Assembly: GCF_003671765.1 (NCBI RefSeq)
Contig: NZ_QPIB01000012.1
Span: forward strand, 457,366-521,365
DNA length: 64,000 bases
From: Xenophilus sp. E41
GTDB lineage: Bacteria; Pseudomonadota; Gammaproteobacteria; Burkholderiales; Burkholderiaceae_C
Reading direction: 5' to 3'
Under the pieces are notes generated by a model, which saw only the letters and a list, made by a program, of their open reading frames with translations, was not told where the DNA came from and did not search any database. Position numbers and translations under genes: made by a program. This document shows, piece after piece, positions 45,442 through 54,662 of this stretch (positions within the stretch are counted from its first letter, which is position 1; each line of letters begins with the position of its first letter).

Positions 45442-46074
45442 ATGATCAAGATCGGAATCGTCGACGACCACGCCGTGGTGCGCGCAGGCCTGCGCGACTT
45501 CTTCGCCACCCATGTGGACCTGCGGGTCGCGGGCGAGGCGGCCTCGGGCCGCGAGGCCATCGACCTGGTGCGCAACACCGAAATCGACGTGCTGGTGATG
45601 GACCTGTCGATGCCCGGCCAGAGCGGCATCGACGCGCTGGCGATGATCCGCGCCAAGGCACCCGACGTCGGCATCCTCATCCTCAGCGGCTACCCCGAAG
45701 AGCACTACGCGATGAACCTCATCCGCCAGGGCGCCTCGGGCTACCTCAACAAGGACTGCGAGCCCGACGAGATCGTCAAGGCCGTGCGCACCATCGCGCT
45801 GGGCCGCCGCTACATCACGCCGGCCGTGGCCGACCTGCTGGCCAACCAGCTGGGCAAGAAGGAGAACACCGCGCCGCACGAGCAGCTGTCGGAGCGCGAG
45901 TTCCAGGTCTTCCTCAAGCTGGCCAAGGGCGAGACGGTGGGCAAGATCGGCGACGACCTGTCCCTGTCGGTCAAGACCATCAGCACCTACCGCACGCGCC
46001 TGATGGAAAAGCTCAACCTGCAGACCAACAGCGACCTCACGTACTACGCGATGAAGTCGCAGCTCATCGACTGA
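45442..46074 (+). CDS. NarL/FixJ-family response regulator (orphan)
   Basis: A 210-residue regulator. The receiver domain has DDH, the phospho-acceptor Asp in VLVMDLSMPGQ, Ser in ILILSGY and Lys in GYLNKDCEPDEI. The C-terminal helix-turn-helix is LSEREFQVFLKLAKGETVGKIGDDLSLSVKTISTYRTRLMEKLNL. No sensor kinase is adjacent. AGAGG precedes the start at a slightly long distance. Confidence 0.92.
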   Translation: MIKIGIVDDHAVVRAGLRDFFATHVDLRVAGEAASGREAIDLVRNTEIDVLVMDLSMPGQSGIDALAMIRAKAPDVGILILSGYPEEHYAMNLIRQGASGYLNKDCEPDEIVKAVRTIALGRRYITPAVADLLANQLGKKENTAPHEQLSEREFQVFLKLAKGETVGKIGDDLSLSVKTISTYRTRLMEKLNLQTNSDLTYYAMKSQLID

Positions 46075-46131
46075 TCGCATCGCGGGGACGCTGCTGCTGC
46101 ACGGCGCGTCCCCAGCCGCGACACTCGCGGC

Positions 46132-46470
46132 ATGACCGATGCCTATGCCGGCGACGAATCGCAGATCCAGCCGCCGCCTTCCTTTCTCACCCTCTACACC
46201 GACCCCCGTCGCCAGCGGCTGAGTCTCCCGCTGGCCGAGGTGCGGGCCCGCTACGAGCTGTGCGAAGACCTCGCCCAGGCGCTGACGGAACATGCCCGCA
46301 CGCTCTCGCAGGGCGGCGCCGTCTCGGACGACGAGGTCCTGCAGCGCTGCCACGCGGGCCTGGCCACGCCCGAGTCGGGCCTGTCGCCGCCAGAGGCCGA
46401 GTGGGTGGTGCGGCGCCTGGCCGAACTGCTGGATTGGTCACAACCTGCCGCTTTCTTGCCGGCACCGTGA
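46132..46470 (+). CDS. Hypothetical protein
   Basis: A 112-residue, acidic, helical cytoplasmic protein: FLTLYTDPRRQRLSLPLAEVRARYELCEDLAQALTEHARTL, then SPPEAEWVVRRLAELLDW. I do not recognise it. It follows the response regulator by 57 bases in the same direction. Confidence 0.6.
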   Translation: MTDAYAGDESQIQPPPSFLTLYTDPRRQRLSLPLAEVRARYELCEDLAQALTEHARTLSQGGAVSDDEVLQRCHAGLATPESGLSPPEAEWVVRRLAELLDWSQPAAFLPAP

Positions 46471-46520
46471 GGCCGGGCGCCCCGTGAGCAGCCTGCCGGT
46501 GCGATGATTTCCCCATACGA

Positions 46521-46538
46521 CGAAATGCCTACATTTCG
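46521..46538. promoter_or_regulatory. Perfect dyad CGAAATG-CCTA-CATTTCG
   Basis: Seven-base inverted arms 21 bases before the GTG at 46560. Size and place fit a dimeric repressor site; the binding protein is unknown. Confidence 0.45.
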
Positions 46539-46559
46539 CACACACAGGGAGAAGTCAGG

Positions 46560-47027
46560 GTGGACAAGCTGCAGGCCTACATCGGGGCACTCGAACTCGC
46601 GATCCGTGCCCTCGACAGCGCGTTCGTGCGCGCCAATGCCTCCGAGGTGGTGCGGCCTCGGCAGCCGCTGGCGACGCGCTGGCGCATGCCGCCCACGGAG
46701 CGCGCGGCGGCGGAGCGGGCCGAGGCCGCCGCTTACGACGTCGCACCTGAGCACTGGGGCGCGCGGCTCGCGCTCATGTCGGCCTTCGAGGCGCTGCACG
46801 CCGCGTTGCGCGTGATCGCCTCGGGCTCGGCCCACGCCGATCCGGCCGCCAGCGCCTGGCGCGACGCCACGGCCCGGGCGCGCGAGGCGGGACGGCTCGC
46901 GCTGGAGGCTGCTGCCGTGTTCGAGGAAGCCGGTCTGCCGCCGCTGGTGCAGGCGCGCCCGGCGGCACTGCCTGTCGGCACCGCCGAAGCCAGTGAGCCG
47001 ATCAGCGAGTCGCTATCGATTCGATAG
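46560..47027 (+). CDS. Hypothetical protein ending inside a repeat
   Basis: A 155-residue helical protein from GTG 46560 (GGGAGAAGTCAGG precedes it). MDKLQAYIGALELAIRALDSAFVRANASEVVRPRQPL and AEHWGARLALMSAFEALHAALRVI suggest a four-helix bundle. The last residues (SESLSIR) and the TAG stop are encoded by the R1 repeat starting at 47009, so the C-terminus may have been altered by repeat insertion. Function unknown. Confidence 0.55.
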   Translation: MDKLQAYIGALELAIRALDSAFVRANASEVVRPRQPLATRWRMPPTERAAAERAEAAAYDVAPEHWGARLALMSAFEALHAALRVIASGSAHADPAASAWRDATARAREAGRLALEAAAVFEEAGLPPLVQARPAALPVGTAEASEPISESLSIR

Positions 47028-47068
47028 CTGCTGCTGCAGACCGGACGGGCGCTGCAACCCGATCGGGC
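47009..47068 (+). repeat. Intergenic repeat family R1, copy 4
   Basis: GTCGCTATCGATTCGATAGC, then TGCTGCTGCAG, GGACGGGCGCTGCAACCCGATCGGG. The first 19 bases are coding for the preceding gene, and its stop TAG is part of ATTCGATAG. Confidence 0.75.
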
Positions 47069-47159
47069 AACGAAAACCGCCCGCGTGTCGGCTGCGGCTC
47101 AGCGCGTGGCACCGTCGCGCGGTAGGCTCGGCACAAGAGACAAGACGCCCCGCCCGACC

Positions 47160-48458
47160 ATGAGCCTTCGCGCCCCTTCGGAAAGCGCCGCCCCCGCGCG
47201 CCCTTCCGCACCATCGATTCCAACGGCGACCAGCCTGCGCAGCCCCTGGGGCATGTTGCTGGTGCTCAGCACGGCCTTCACGCTGAGCCAGGCTTTTCGC
47301 ACCATCGCCGCGATCATGGCGGCGCCGCTGGCGGCCGAGTTCGGCCTCTCGGCCCAGGCGCTGGGCGTGTTCGCCGGCGCCTTCCATTTCGCCTTCGGGG
47401 CGCTGCAGCTGTTCATGGGCATCGGCATCGACATGAAGGGGCTGCGGCGCACGGTGCTGGTGGCTTTTCCGCTGGCGATCGTCGGTGCCGTGGTCTCGGC
47501 GCTGGCGCCGAGCTTCGCGGTGCTGGTCGTCGGGCAGGTGCTGATCGGCGTGGGCTGCGCGCCGGCCTTCCTGGTGTGCACGGTGTTCATCGCCCGGCAT
47601 TTCGCGCCCGAGCGCTTCGCGGCCGTCTCGGGCGCGATCCTCGGCCTGGGCAGCATGGGCATGCTGCTCACCGGCACGCCGCTGGCGTGGCTGATCGAGG
47701 CCAGTTCGTGGCGCATGGGCTTCTGGGTGCTGGCCGCCTGCTCGGCGCTGGCCTGGCTCGCCATTGCGGCGGTGGTGCGCGAGCCCGAGCTGCCGGCCAG
47801 CGGCCCGCGCGAAACCCTGGGCCAGGCGGTGCGCACCTTCGGCACGCTGTTCGCGCTGCCGCACACGGCCGGCATCGTGGCGCTGGCGCTGGTCACGTAT
47901 GCCTCCTTCGTCGCGCTGCGCGGCCTGTGGCTGGGGCCGATGCTGATGCAGCGCCACGGCTATTCGCTGGTCCAGAGCGGCAACGTCGCCGTGCTGATGA
48001 CGGTGATCGCCCTGGTCGGCCCGCCCCTGTTCGGCCGGCTCGACCCCGGCCCGGCGCGGCGGCGGCGCTGGATCGTGGGCTTCACCTTCGCGGCGGCGGC
48101 GCTGTTCGGCGTGCTGGCGGTGGACACGCACGCGGCGGTGGACGTCGGCCTGGTGCTCGCGATCGGGCTGCTCTCGGGCTACATGGTGCTGCAGTACCCG
48201 GACGTGAAGGGCGCCTACGCGCCGGCCGTCACGGGGCGTGCGATGGCGCTGTTCACCATGGCGATGTTCCTCGGCGTGGCGCTGATGCAGTGGATCACCG
48301 GCACCATCGCGTCGGCGGCGCAGGCGCATGGCATCGAGCCCTTCCTTGCCGTGTACGCCAGCATCGCGGCGATGCTGGTCGCGGGCGTGCTGGCCTATGT
48401 GTGGCTGCCGCAGCCGCTCATGGCCGCCGGGGCACGGCAGTCGCCAGCGATGCGCTGA
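47160..48458 (+). CDS. Major facilitator superfamily transporter
   Basis: A 432-residue membrane protein with about twelve helices. The loop 2-3 motif is degenerate (GIGIDMKGLRRTVL in place of G-x3-D-R-x-G-R-R), and helix 5 has GAILGLGSMGMLLTGTPLAWLIE. MFS carriers use ion gradients to move small solutes; the substrate cannot be told. It is convergent with the CYTH-CHAD gene. Confidence 0.85.
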   Translation: MSLRAPSESAAPARPSAPSIPTATSLRSPWGMLLVLSTAFTLSQAFRTIAAIMAAPLAAEFGLSAQALGVFAGAFHFAFGALQLFMGIGIDMKGLRRTVLVAFPLAIVGAVVSALAPSFAVLVVGQVLIGVGCAPAFLVCTVFIARHFAPERFAAVSGAILGLGSMGMLLTGTPLAWLIEASSWRMGFWVLAACSALAWLAIAAVVREPELPASGPRETLGQAVRTFGTLFALPHTAGIVALALVTYASFVALRGLWLGPMLMQRHGYSLVQSGNVAVLMTVIALVGPPLFGRLDPGPARRRRWIVGFTFAAAALFGVLAVDTHAAVDVGLVLAIGLLSGYMVLQYPDVKGAYAPAVTGRAMALFTMAMFLGVALMQWITGTIASAAQAHGIEPFLAVYASIAAMLVAGVLAYVWLPQPLMAAGARQSPAMR

Positions 48459-48467
48459 GCCGCGGCC

Positions 48468-49985
48468 TCAGGCGCCGGCCTTCTTCCCGGTCCAGAAGGG
48501 CACGGCCTTCCTGCGCAGCCGGCGCAGGGCCTGCTGCGCATCGCCGCCCGCAGCCTCGTGCCGCGCCTGCAGCCATCCCACCGCGAACCAGGCGCGCGGG
48601 TCCTGCGTCGTGCGGGCCCGGTACAGCGACAGCGCCACGGCCTCGTCGTTGAAATCGCCGAGCGTGTCCTGCGCCGGCCGCAGCCGCCCGAGGTAGCGCG
48701 CCGCCGCCTTCGGGCGGAACAGGGGCGCTGCGAACTCCGCCAGGTAGCGCAGGCGCTTGAGCCGCTTGCGCACGCGGTGCTGGCCTTCGGTGTCGAGCGT
48801 GTCGAAGCGCCGGCCGTCGCGCAGCACCTGGCGGTGCAGCTTGCGCAGGCGATCGCGCAGGTGCCGGCGCGCCTGCGTGGCATCCAGGCCGGGCGCCGCG
48901 GCAGGGTCGGGCGGCATCGCGCCGTGGCCGATCAAGGCCACCAGCACCGCCTGGAAGGCGGGAGCGCGCACCGCGGCGCCGGGGTCGTCCGCGGCCTGGT
49001 CGTCGTCACCCGTGTCGATGGGCGGCGCGCCGGCGGCGGCCAGTGCGTCCTGCGCCCGGGCGAGCACCAGCGCGCGGTCGCGCTGCGCACCGAGCGCGCG
49101 AAATGCCTCGACCAGCGGCGCGTCCCAGGCCGGGTCGAGCCCGGGCGCCAGGCCGCCCAATTCGCGCAGCACCGTGAGCAGGCGACGCAGGCCGATGCGC
49201 AATTGGTGCACCTGCTCGTCGTCGCCGCTGCCGGCCGCCACTTCGCTGGCGTTGGGCAGGACTTGCGCCAAGGCATGCGCGATCGCGGCCTGCTGCAGGG
49301 CGCGGCCGTCCAGGCCCGCGAAGGAGGCCGGGACCGGCGCCGCCTTCACGGCCGGCACCGCGTCGGTACCGTGCAGCAGGCGTTCGCCCCGCTCGGCCTT
49401 GGAGACCGTGCTGAACCACAGCCCGTGGCGTTGCGACCAGGCCTGCGCCAGCGCGACCAGGTCGCGCACCTCGCCGCGCAGCAGTTCCAGTTCGAGCTCG
49501 CACACCGGCGCCTCGCGCAACGCGCCGTCGGCACCGTGCGCACGGATGCCGCCGGTGTCGAGGGCCAGTTCGACGGTCGCGCCGCCGCTGCGCACCTCGC
49601 GCGTCAGGCGCTCGATGTCGGTGGCGTAGCTCTCGCACAGCGGCCCATCGGCGTCGCGCAGCACGGCGAGCAGCCGGTCGCCGACCGGCGTGCCGGCGTG
49701 CCGTTGCGGGTCGGCTGCCGGCGCGTCGCCGCCCGCCTGCGGGCCGAGGTCGACGTTGTGCTCCCAGCGCTGCAGCGGGCCGTCGCCGGCCGCCTTCACC
49801 GTCTGCACCCAGCGCGGTCCTTCCTTGCGCAGGCGCAGCACCATGCCCGCCGCGGCCAGGGCGCCGGCCGGGGTGTCGACGTAGCGCGCCTGCAGCCGCG
49901 TGCGCTGCACGGTGCCGCGGCGCATCGCCGCCTCGACGGCCTGGAGCCGCCCGAGCGGAATGCAGAACTTGAACTCGATTTCCAT
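48468..49985 (-). CDS. CYTH-CHAD domain protein (inorganic triphosphatase type)
   Basis: A 505-residue protein. The N-terminal CYTH domain (residues 1-200) starts MEIEFKFCI, the ExExK triphosphate tunnel motif, with VLRLRKEGPRWVQTVK. The C-terminal CHAD domain (about 225-500) is helical and His/Arg-rich (QVHQLRIGLRRLLTVLREL, HRVRKRLKRLRYLAEF). Such fusions hydrolyse inorganic triphosphate, and CHAD domains bind polyphosphate. Confidence 0.9.
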   Translation of the reverse strand: MEIEFKFCIPLGRLQAVEAAMRRGTVQRTRLQARYVDTPAGALAAAGMVLRLRKEGPRWVQTVKAAGDGPLQRWEHNVDLGPQAGGDAPAADPQRHAGTPVGDRLLAVLRDADGPLCESYATDIERLTREVRSGGATVELALDTGGIRAHGADGALREAPVCELELELLRGEVRDLVALAQAWSQRHGLWFSTVSKAERGERLLHGTDAVPAVKAAPVPASFAGLDGRALQQAAIAHALAQVLPNASEVAAGSGDDEQVHQLRIGLRRLLTVLRELGGLAPGLDPAWDAPLVEAFRALGAQRDRALVLARAQDALAAAGAPPIDTGDDDQAADDPGAAVRAPAFQAVLVALIGHGAMPPDPAAAPGLDATQARRHLRDRLRKLHRQVLRDGRRFDTLDTEGQHRVRKRLKRLRYLAEFAAPLFRPKAAARYLGRLRPAQDTLGDFNDEAVALSLYRARTTQDPRAWFAVGWLQARHEAAGGDAQQALRRLRRKAVPFWTGKKAGA

Positions 49986-50154
49986 GGGATGCCGAACTTG
50001 GGAACCGCATGATGCTCGCACAGGCGGGCCGATGCGGGCTTGATCGCGATCGAAGCGGCGGGGCGTCCGCCCATGAGCGCGCGCGGCATCGGCCGACGCC
50101 GCGGCGTTGCCGTGCCGGCCACACTGTCGCGCCCCTCACCTTGCCACCTTCGCC

Positions 50155-50946
50155 ATGCGCCTCAAAGCCACCAACCTGCTGCGCGTCAGCAACGAACAGC
50201 CCTGCCCCGTCGTCGCCATGCTCCGCCCGCGCAGCGGCCTGGCGCAATGGATGGTCAGCGAACGCTACGAACTCAAGCCCTGGGTGCCGACGGTCGAATA
50301 CACCGACCCGTCAGGCAACCTGTGCCAGCGCTTCACCGTGCCGGCGGGCGGCATGTGCATCGAGGTCGAGGTGGTGATGGAGACCGAGGACGACCTGGCC
50401 GTTGCGCCCCACGCGCCGCCCACGCCGGTGGACCAGCTGCCCGACCATGCCCTCATGTACCTGCTGCAGAGCCGCTACTGCCCGTCGGACAAGATGGAAG
50501 ACCGCGCGCGCGAGATCGTGAAGGGGCTGCAGCCGGGCTATGCGCAGGTCGAGGGCATCCGCCGCTGGATCCACCAGAACCTGAAGTACGAGTACGGCGT
50601 GAGCGATGCCAGCACCGATGCGCTGGGCACGCTGGAGAACGGCGCGGGCGTGTGCCGCGACTTCTCGCACGTGGGCATCGCGCTCACGCGCGCGCTGCAC
50701 ATCCCGGCGCGCCAGGTGGTGGGCTACCTGTACAAGCTCGATCCGATGGACATGCACGCCTGGTTCGAGGCCTTCATCGATGGCCGCTGGTACACCTTCG
50801 ACGCCACGCAGAGCGAGCCGCGCGGCGGCCGCATCGTGGTGGGCTACGGCCGCGACGCGGCCGACGTGGCCTTCATCTCCAACTACGGCCCGCTGGAGAT
50901 CGAGGACATGCAGGTGCAGGTGACGCGCGTCGACGACCAGGGTTGA
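50155..50946 (+). CDS. Transglutaminase-like cysteine protease family protein
   Basis: A 263-residue protein. An N-terminal beta domain (about 1-85) is followed by the transglutaminase core with Cys in NGAGVCRDFSHVGIALTRAL, His in DMHAWFEAFI and Asp in WYTFDATQSEPRGG, a complete triad. Bacterial members act as proteases or in peptide ligation or cross-linking. No neighbouring alpha-E or circularly permuted ATP-grasp partner is present. Confidence 0.9.
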   Translation: MRLKATNLLRVSNEQPCPVVAMLRPRSGLAQWMVSERYELKPWVPTVEYTDPSGNLCQRFTVPAGGMCIEVEVVMETEDDLAVAPHAPPTPVDQLPDHALMYLLQSRYCPSDKMEDRAREIVKGLQPGYAQVEGIRRWIHQNLKYEYGVSDASTDALGTLENGAGVCRDFSHVGIALTRALHIPARQVVGYLYKLDPMDMHAWFEAFIDGRWYTFDATQSEPRGGRIVVGYGRDAADVAFISNYGPLEIEDMQVQVTRVDDQG

Positions 50947-50992
50947 ACCACGGGCGCCGTCCATGCGGCGCCCGATGGCGCTGGAACAACGC

Positions 50993-51298
50993 TCAGTTCC
51001 AGCCGCGGTGCCAGCCGTAGCGCGAGTGGTACCAGCCCCAGCCGTAACGCGGGTGGTAGCGCCATGCGTAGCCCGGCGCGGGCATGGCGTAGTTGGGCTC
51101 GACATACACGATGCCCGGAGGCGGCGCATAGCGCTCGATGACGACCGGCGGCGCCGGCTCGACCACCACGGGCGGCGGCCGATGGTGGATGGGCGGCGGC
51201 GGAGGCGGTGGCGCCACCACGCAGCCGCCCAGGACCAGTGCGAGGAGGCCCGAGGCGGCCAGCGCCGAACGGGGTCTGTGTGTTGTTGTGGATGTCAT
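50993..51298 (-). CDS. Pro/Tyr-rich lipoprotein
   Basis: A 101-residue secreted protein. The signal peptide ends LLALVLGGC (lipobox, Cys about residue 26). The mature part has a run of prolines, HHRPPPVVVEPAPPVVIE, then an aromatic tail (PGYAWRYHPRYGWGWYHSRY). This layout is common in small outer-membrane lipoproteins of betaproteobacteria; its function is unknown. Confidence 0.8.
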   Translation of the reverse strand: MTSTTTHRPRSALAASGLLALVLGGCVVAPPPPPPPIHHRPPPVVVEPAPPVVIERYAPPPGIVYVEPNYAMPAPGYAWRYHPRYGWGWYHSRYGWHRGWN

Positions 51299-51488
51299 GG
51301 CTCGATGAAGTTGAGGCAGAGGGGCCGGGCGACGTCGAGGCGACGCGCTGTCGAACCATCCGCTGTCGTTCAACGTCCACTGCACCCGGACGATGACAGC
51401 GTGTATGTCAACCTGGGTATCGGGTTGTTGTCGGCCTGCGGCGCGACCTGTGCACGGCGAGCCCGTTGGTCATGCACCGGTCAGCCTG

Positions 51489-52658
51489 TCACGGGCGCAG
51501 TGCCTTGCGGTGCATGCGGCGCGACGCGCGCACGGCCTTGCGCTGGCGCTTCTGCCAGCCCGACACCACCGCGCTCGCGACCGTCGCGGCGCCCAGCCAC
51601 AGCAGCTGCTTCATCAGTCCTTCGGTCGCACGCTGCACGCGCGCGTCGATCTCGGCCTGTGCCGCGGCCGTGCGCGCGAGCGCGGCATGGTCGGGCACGT
51701 CGGTGACGACAGCGGCCGCGCCGGCGGCGGATGCGACCTGTGCAGGTGCCGCGTCGGTGCCGGCCTCGGCCACCGCGGCGGAGGCCTCGGTGGCGGCCAC
51801 GGCCTGCGCGCCCGCGACCGAGCCGTGCGCATGGGCGTACACCTTGGTGAACTCGGCGCCCAGCAGGAAGATCTGGGCCGCGTAGTAGACCCAGGCCAGC
51901 AGCACCACCAGCGAACCGGCGGCCGCATAGGACTCGTTCATGCCGCTCTTGCCCAGGTACAGGCCGATGGCGAACTTGCCCGCCTCGAACAGCACCGCGG
52001 TCACCGCCGCACCGATCCACACGTCGTGCCAGGCGATCGGTGCCGTGGGCATGAACTTGAAGATCATCGCGAACAGCAGCGTCGTGATGCCGATCGACAC
52101 GGCGATGTTGAGCAACTGCAGCAGCACCGCCCAGCCCGGCAGGAAGCCGCCGGCCCAGGTGCCGAAGGCGTTGACGATCGTGCTCACCAGCAGCGACACC
52201 ATCAGCAGGAAGGCCAGCGCCAGGATGAGCCCGAAGGACAGGACGCGCGCCCGCAGCAGCGACCACAGGCCGCTCGGCTTGGCAGCCGCGGGCACATGCC
52301 AGATGCGGTCGAGCGCGCTCTGCAGCTCGGCGAACACCGTGGTGGCGCCGACTAGCAGCACGCCCACGCTCAACAGCCCCGCCAGCAGGCCCTTGGAGGG
52401 CTCGCTCGCGCTCTTGACCAGCCCCTGCACCGCCAGCGCGCCGTCGCGGCCGATGAAGCCCGAGAGCTGCGCGACGATCTCGCCCTGCACCGCCTCCCGC
52501 CCGAACAGCGCGCCGGCCACGGCGATCACGATCACCAGCAGCGGCGCGAGCGAGAACACGGTGTAGTAGCTGATCGCCGCGCCCATGCTGGGCGCGAAGT
52601 CGTCGGACCAGGCGGTGACGGCCTTCTTGCCGAGGTCGAGGAACTGCTTGGGCTGCAT
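51489..52658 (-). CDS. YihY/BrkB-family membrane protein
   Basis: A 389-residue protein with about six transmembrane helices (residues 25-285): SYYTVFSLAPLLVIVIAVAGALFG, then TTVFAELQSALDRIW, IHDVWIGAAVTAVLFEAGKFAIGLYLG and AAGSLVVLLAWVYYAAQIFLLGAEFTKVYA. The last 100 residues are an Ala-rich linker, a helix and a basic tail (RQRKAVRASRRMHRKALR). The family was once called ribonuclease BN; its real role is unknown. Confidence 0.88.
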   Translation of the reverse strand: MQPKQFLDLGKKAVTAWSDDFAPSMGAAISYYTVFSLAPLLVIVIAVAGALFGREAVQGEIVAQLSGFIGRDGALAVQGLVKSASEPSKGLLAGLLSVGVLLVGATTVFAELQSALDRIWHVPAAAKPSGLWSLLRARVLSFGLILALAFLLMVSLLVSTIVNAFGTWAGGFLPGWAVLLQLLNIAVSIGITTLLFAMIFKFMPTAPIAWHDVWIGAAVTAVLFEAGKFAIGLYLGKSGMNESYAAAGSLVVLLAWVYYAAQIFLLGAEFTKVYAHAHGSVAGAQAVAATEASAAVAEAGTDAAPAQVASAAGAAAVVTDVPDHAALARTAAAQAEIDARVQRATEGLMKQLLWLGAATVASAVVSGWQKRQRKAVRASRRMHRKALRP

Positions 52659-52844
52659 GGTGCGGTGTGGGCGAGCGTTGATTGCCGAGCATGGGCCCCG
52701 GCAGCGCGCCGCACGATCCGTCGGACGCGACGCCGCAGGTAGGTGAAGAGGCCACCAGCAACATCGCCACGTGCGGACAGGCCGCATCGGATGGGCCGAG
52801 AATGCGCGACCCGATTCCCATCCCTTTCCCAGCGCAAGCCCGCC

Positions 52845-53324
52845 ATGACCATCACCAAAGACACCGTCGTCACCCTCCGCTACAAGGTCTCGGACCCCAC
52901 GACCGGCCAGCTCCTCGAGGCGGCCAAGGAGCCCATGGCCTACCTGCACGGCGGCTACGACAACACCCTGCCCAAGATCGAGGAAGCCCTCGAGGGCAAG
53001 GACACCGGCTTCCAGACCACGCTGACGCTGGCGCCGGCCGACGCTTTCGGCGAGCGCGACGAGTCGCTGCTGCGCACCATCCCCAAGAGCGAATTCCCGC
53101 CCGGCGTGAAGGTCGGCGGCCAGCTGCAGGGCCAGCTCGATGACGGCACGCAGCACGTGTTCAACGTCGTGAAGATCAAGGGCCCGCAGGTGCTGCTCGA
53201 CGGCAACCACCCCTGGGCCGGCCGCACCTTGAAGTTCGGCCTCACCGTCGTCGGCGTGCGTCCCGCCACCGACGAAGAGATCGCCCACCGGCATGTGCAC
53301 GGGGCGGGTGGGCATCACCACTGA
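52845..53324 (+). CDS. slyD: FKBP-type peptidyl-prolyl isomerase (SlyD-like)
   Basis: A 159-residue protein: VVTLRYKVSDPTTGQLLEA, then LHGGYDNTLPKIEEALEGKDTGF, the IF-domain (LTLAPADAFGERDESLLRTIPKSEFP) and DGNHPWAGRTLKFGLTVVGVR, the SlyD order. The His-rich end (HRHVHGAGGHHH) could bind metal, as in SlyD, which acts as folding chaperone and nickel donor. Confidence 0.93.
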   Translation: MTITKDTVVTLRYKVSDPTTGQLLEAAKEPMAYLHGGYDNTLPKIEEALEGKDTGFQTTLTLAPADAFGERDESLLRTIPKSEFPPGVKVGGQLQGQLDDGTQHVFNVVKIKGPQVLLDGNHPWAGRTLKFGLTVVGVRPATDEEIAHRHVHGAGGHHH

Positions 53325-53365
53325 GCGGCCTCGTGCAAGCCGCCGGCTGGTGATGGGCGGTCAGC

Positions 53366-53494
53366 TCAGAGTCGCGTGCCCTCGTCGTCCCGCGATGCGC
53401 GCGTGCGATGCCCGAGCGCCAGCAGGACCACGAAGCCCAGCCCACTGAGCACGGCGATCACCGTGAGCCAGTCGAGCGTGGTCTCGATGTCCAT
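53366..53494 (-). CDS. Small single-helix membrane protein
   Basis: A 42-residue frame: MDIETTLDWLTVIAVLSGLG, hydrophobic to FVVLLALG, then a charged tail RTRASRDDEGTRL. It starts 11 bases after the DUF2569-like gene stop on the same strand, so it is plausibly its operon partner. Confidence 0.45.
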   Translation of the reverse strand: MDIETTLDWLTVIAVLSGLGFVVLLALGHRTRASRDDEGTRL

Positions 53495-53505
53495 GGCCGC
53501 AGCGC

Positions 53506-54027
53506 TCAGCGGGTGAAGGTGTTCGCCACGCGGCGCGAGGCGAGCAGGTAGGGCACGCCCACCGCGCACAGCAGCGCCAGCGGCACGGCGGCGCGCCAGG
53601 GGTTCGTGCCGGCGCCCCACGCCACCGGCAACTGCCCGGCCCACAGGGCGCCGATGCCCTGCAGTCCCAGCGCGAGGCCGAAGAAGGCGATGACGCGGCC
53701 CGGCGCGCTGGCGCGGCGGCGGAAGAAGGCCACTGCCGCCCACACGCCGACGACGAAGCCGACCACACCCGCGAGGATCTCGAAGTGCAGCAACGACGGC
53801 AGCAGCGGGTGGTAGCCCGCGGCCGCGGGCGAGGCGAGCTGCTCCCAGGCGCCGGGCTGCAGCAGCTGGTGCACCGTGCGCGCCGCGTCAGCCAGCAGGT
53901 ACAGCGGCGCCGTCAGCAGTGCCAGGGCCGGCAGCAGCAGCCATCCGGCCAGCCCTTCGGGGCCGGGCCCGGGTGTGGCCAATGGCGCGCGCGCAGACGG
54001 CGGGAACGAAGGAGAGGACAACAGCAT
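53506..54027 (-). CDS. DUF2569-like membrane protein
   Basis: About 173 residues from ATG 54027; a longer start at 54102 is possible. Four hydrophobic segments begin with GPEGLAGWLLLPALALLTAPLYLL, the pattern that defines DUF2569 proteins. Function unknown. Confidence 0.65.
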   Translation of the reverse strand: MLLSSPSFPPSARAPLATPGPGPEGLAGWLLLPALALLTAPLYLLADAARTVHQLLQPGAWEQLASPAAAGYHPLLPSLLHFEILAGVVGFVVGVWAAVAFFRRRASAPGRVIAFFGLALGLQGIGALWAGQLPVAWGAGTNPWRAAVPLALLCAVGVPYLLASRRVANTFTR

Positions 54028-54159
54028 CGCGGCGACTCCACGTGGTGACGGACGCATCCAGCGTAGCGCGCGAGGCGATGTCCCTGCACGGGCATTGGGC
54101 ATAGAACCCCTCCGCCATTGGGTCGACGGGAGAACCCTGGCGCGCCGCCCGGGGCCGCC

Positions 54160-54537
54160 TCAGTGCACCGACAGGCTGCCGCAATAGGCGAGGAATTCCT
54201 CGAGCTCGCTGGACTTGTCGAAGACGGCGTTGGCGCCCAGTTCGGTGCAGCGCTCGCGCATGGCGGGCGTGGCGTAGTTGCTCAGCACGACCACGCGCTG
54301 GTCGGGCCGGCGCCGCTGGCAGGCCTCGACGATGCCCAGGCCCGAGCCGTCCTTGAGGAAAAGGTCGATCACCGCCAGCCGCCAGTCGGCCGCATGGTCA
54401 CGGGTGAGCCAGGCGATGGCATCCTCCTGCCCCTCGGCGATGCCGACGACCTGCGTGTCGCCCAGCTCCTCCATGGTCGGGATGAGGCTGTGGCGAATGA
54501 GGGCGTTGTCTTCGACGAGAAATGCGGGAGCGGGCAT
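54160..54537 (-). CDS. Single-domain response regulator
   Basis: A 125-residue receiver domain without output domain: FLVEDNALIRHSLI (acidic pair), Asp in LAVIDLFLKDGSGLG, Ser in VVVLSNYA, Lys in AVFDKSSELEEFLAYC. It likely relays phosphate or regulates by contact, as CheY-like proteins do. No kinase gene is near. Confidence 0.88.
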   Translation of the reverse strand: MPAPAFLVEDNALIRHSLIPTMEELGDTQVVGIAEGQEDAIAWLTRDHAADWRLAVIDLFLKDGSGLGIVEACQRRRPDQRVVVLSNYATPAMRERCTELGANAVFDKSSELEEFLAYCGSLSVH

Positions 54538-54662
54538 GAGCAAACCCTGTGGTGTGTTGTGCTTGTGCGAGGAAGTTAAGGCCGTGCGCGTGGATGTCAG
54601 TGGGTGCGAGGCCGGGTGCCCGCGCAGGACCAGGCCTACGCCGCGGTGCAGCATGCCCCGCT

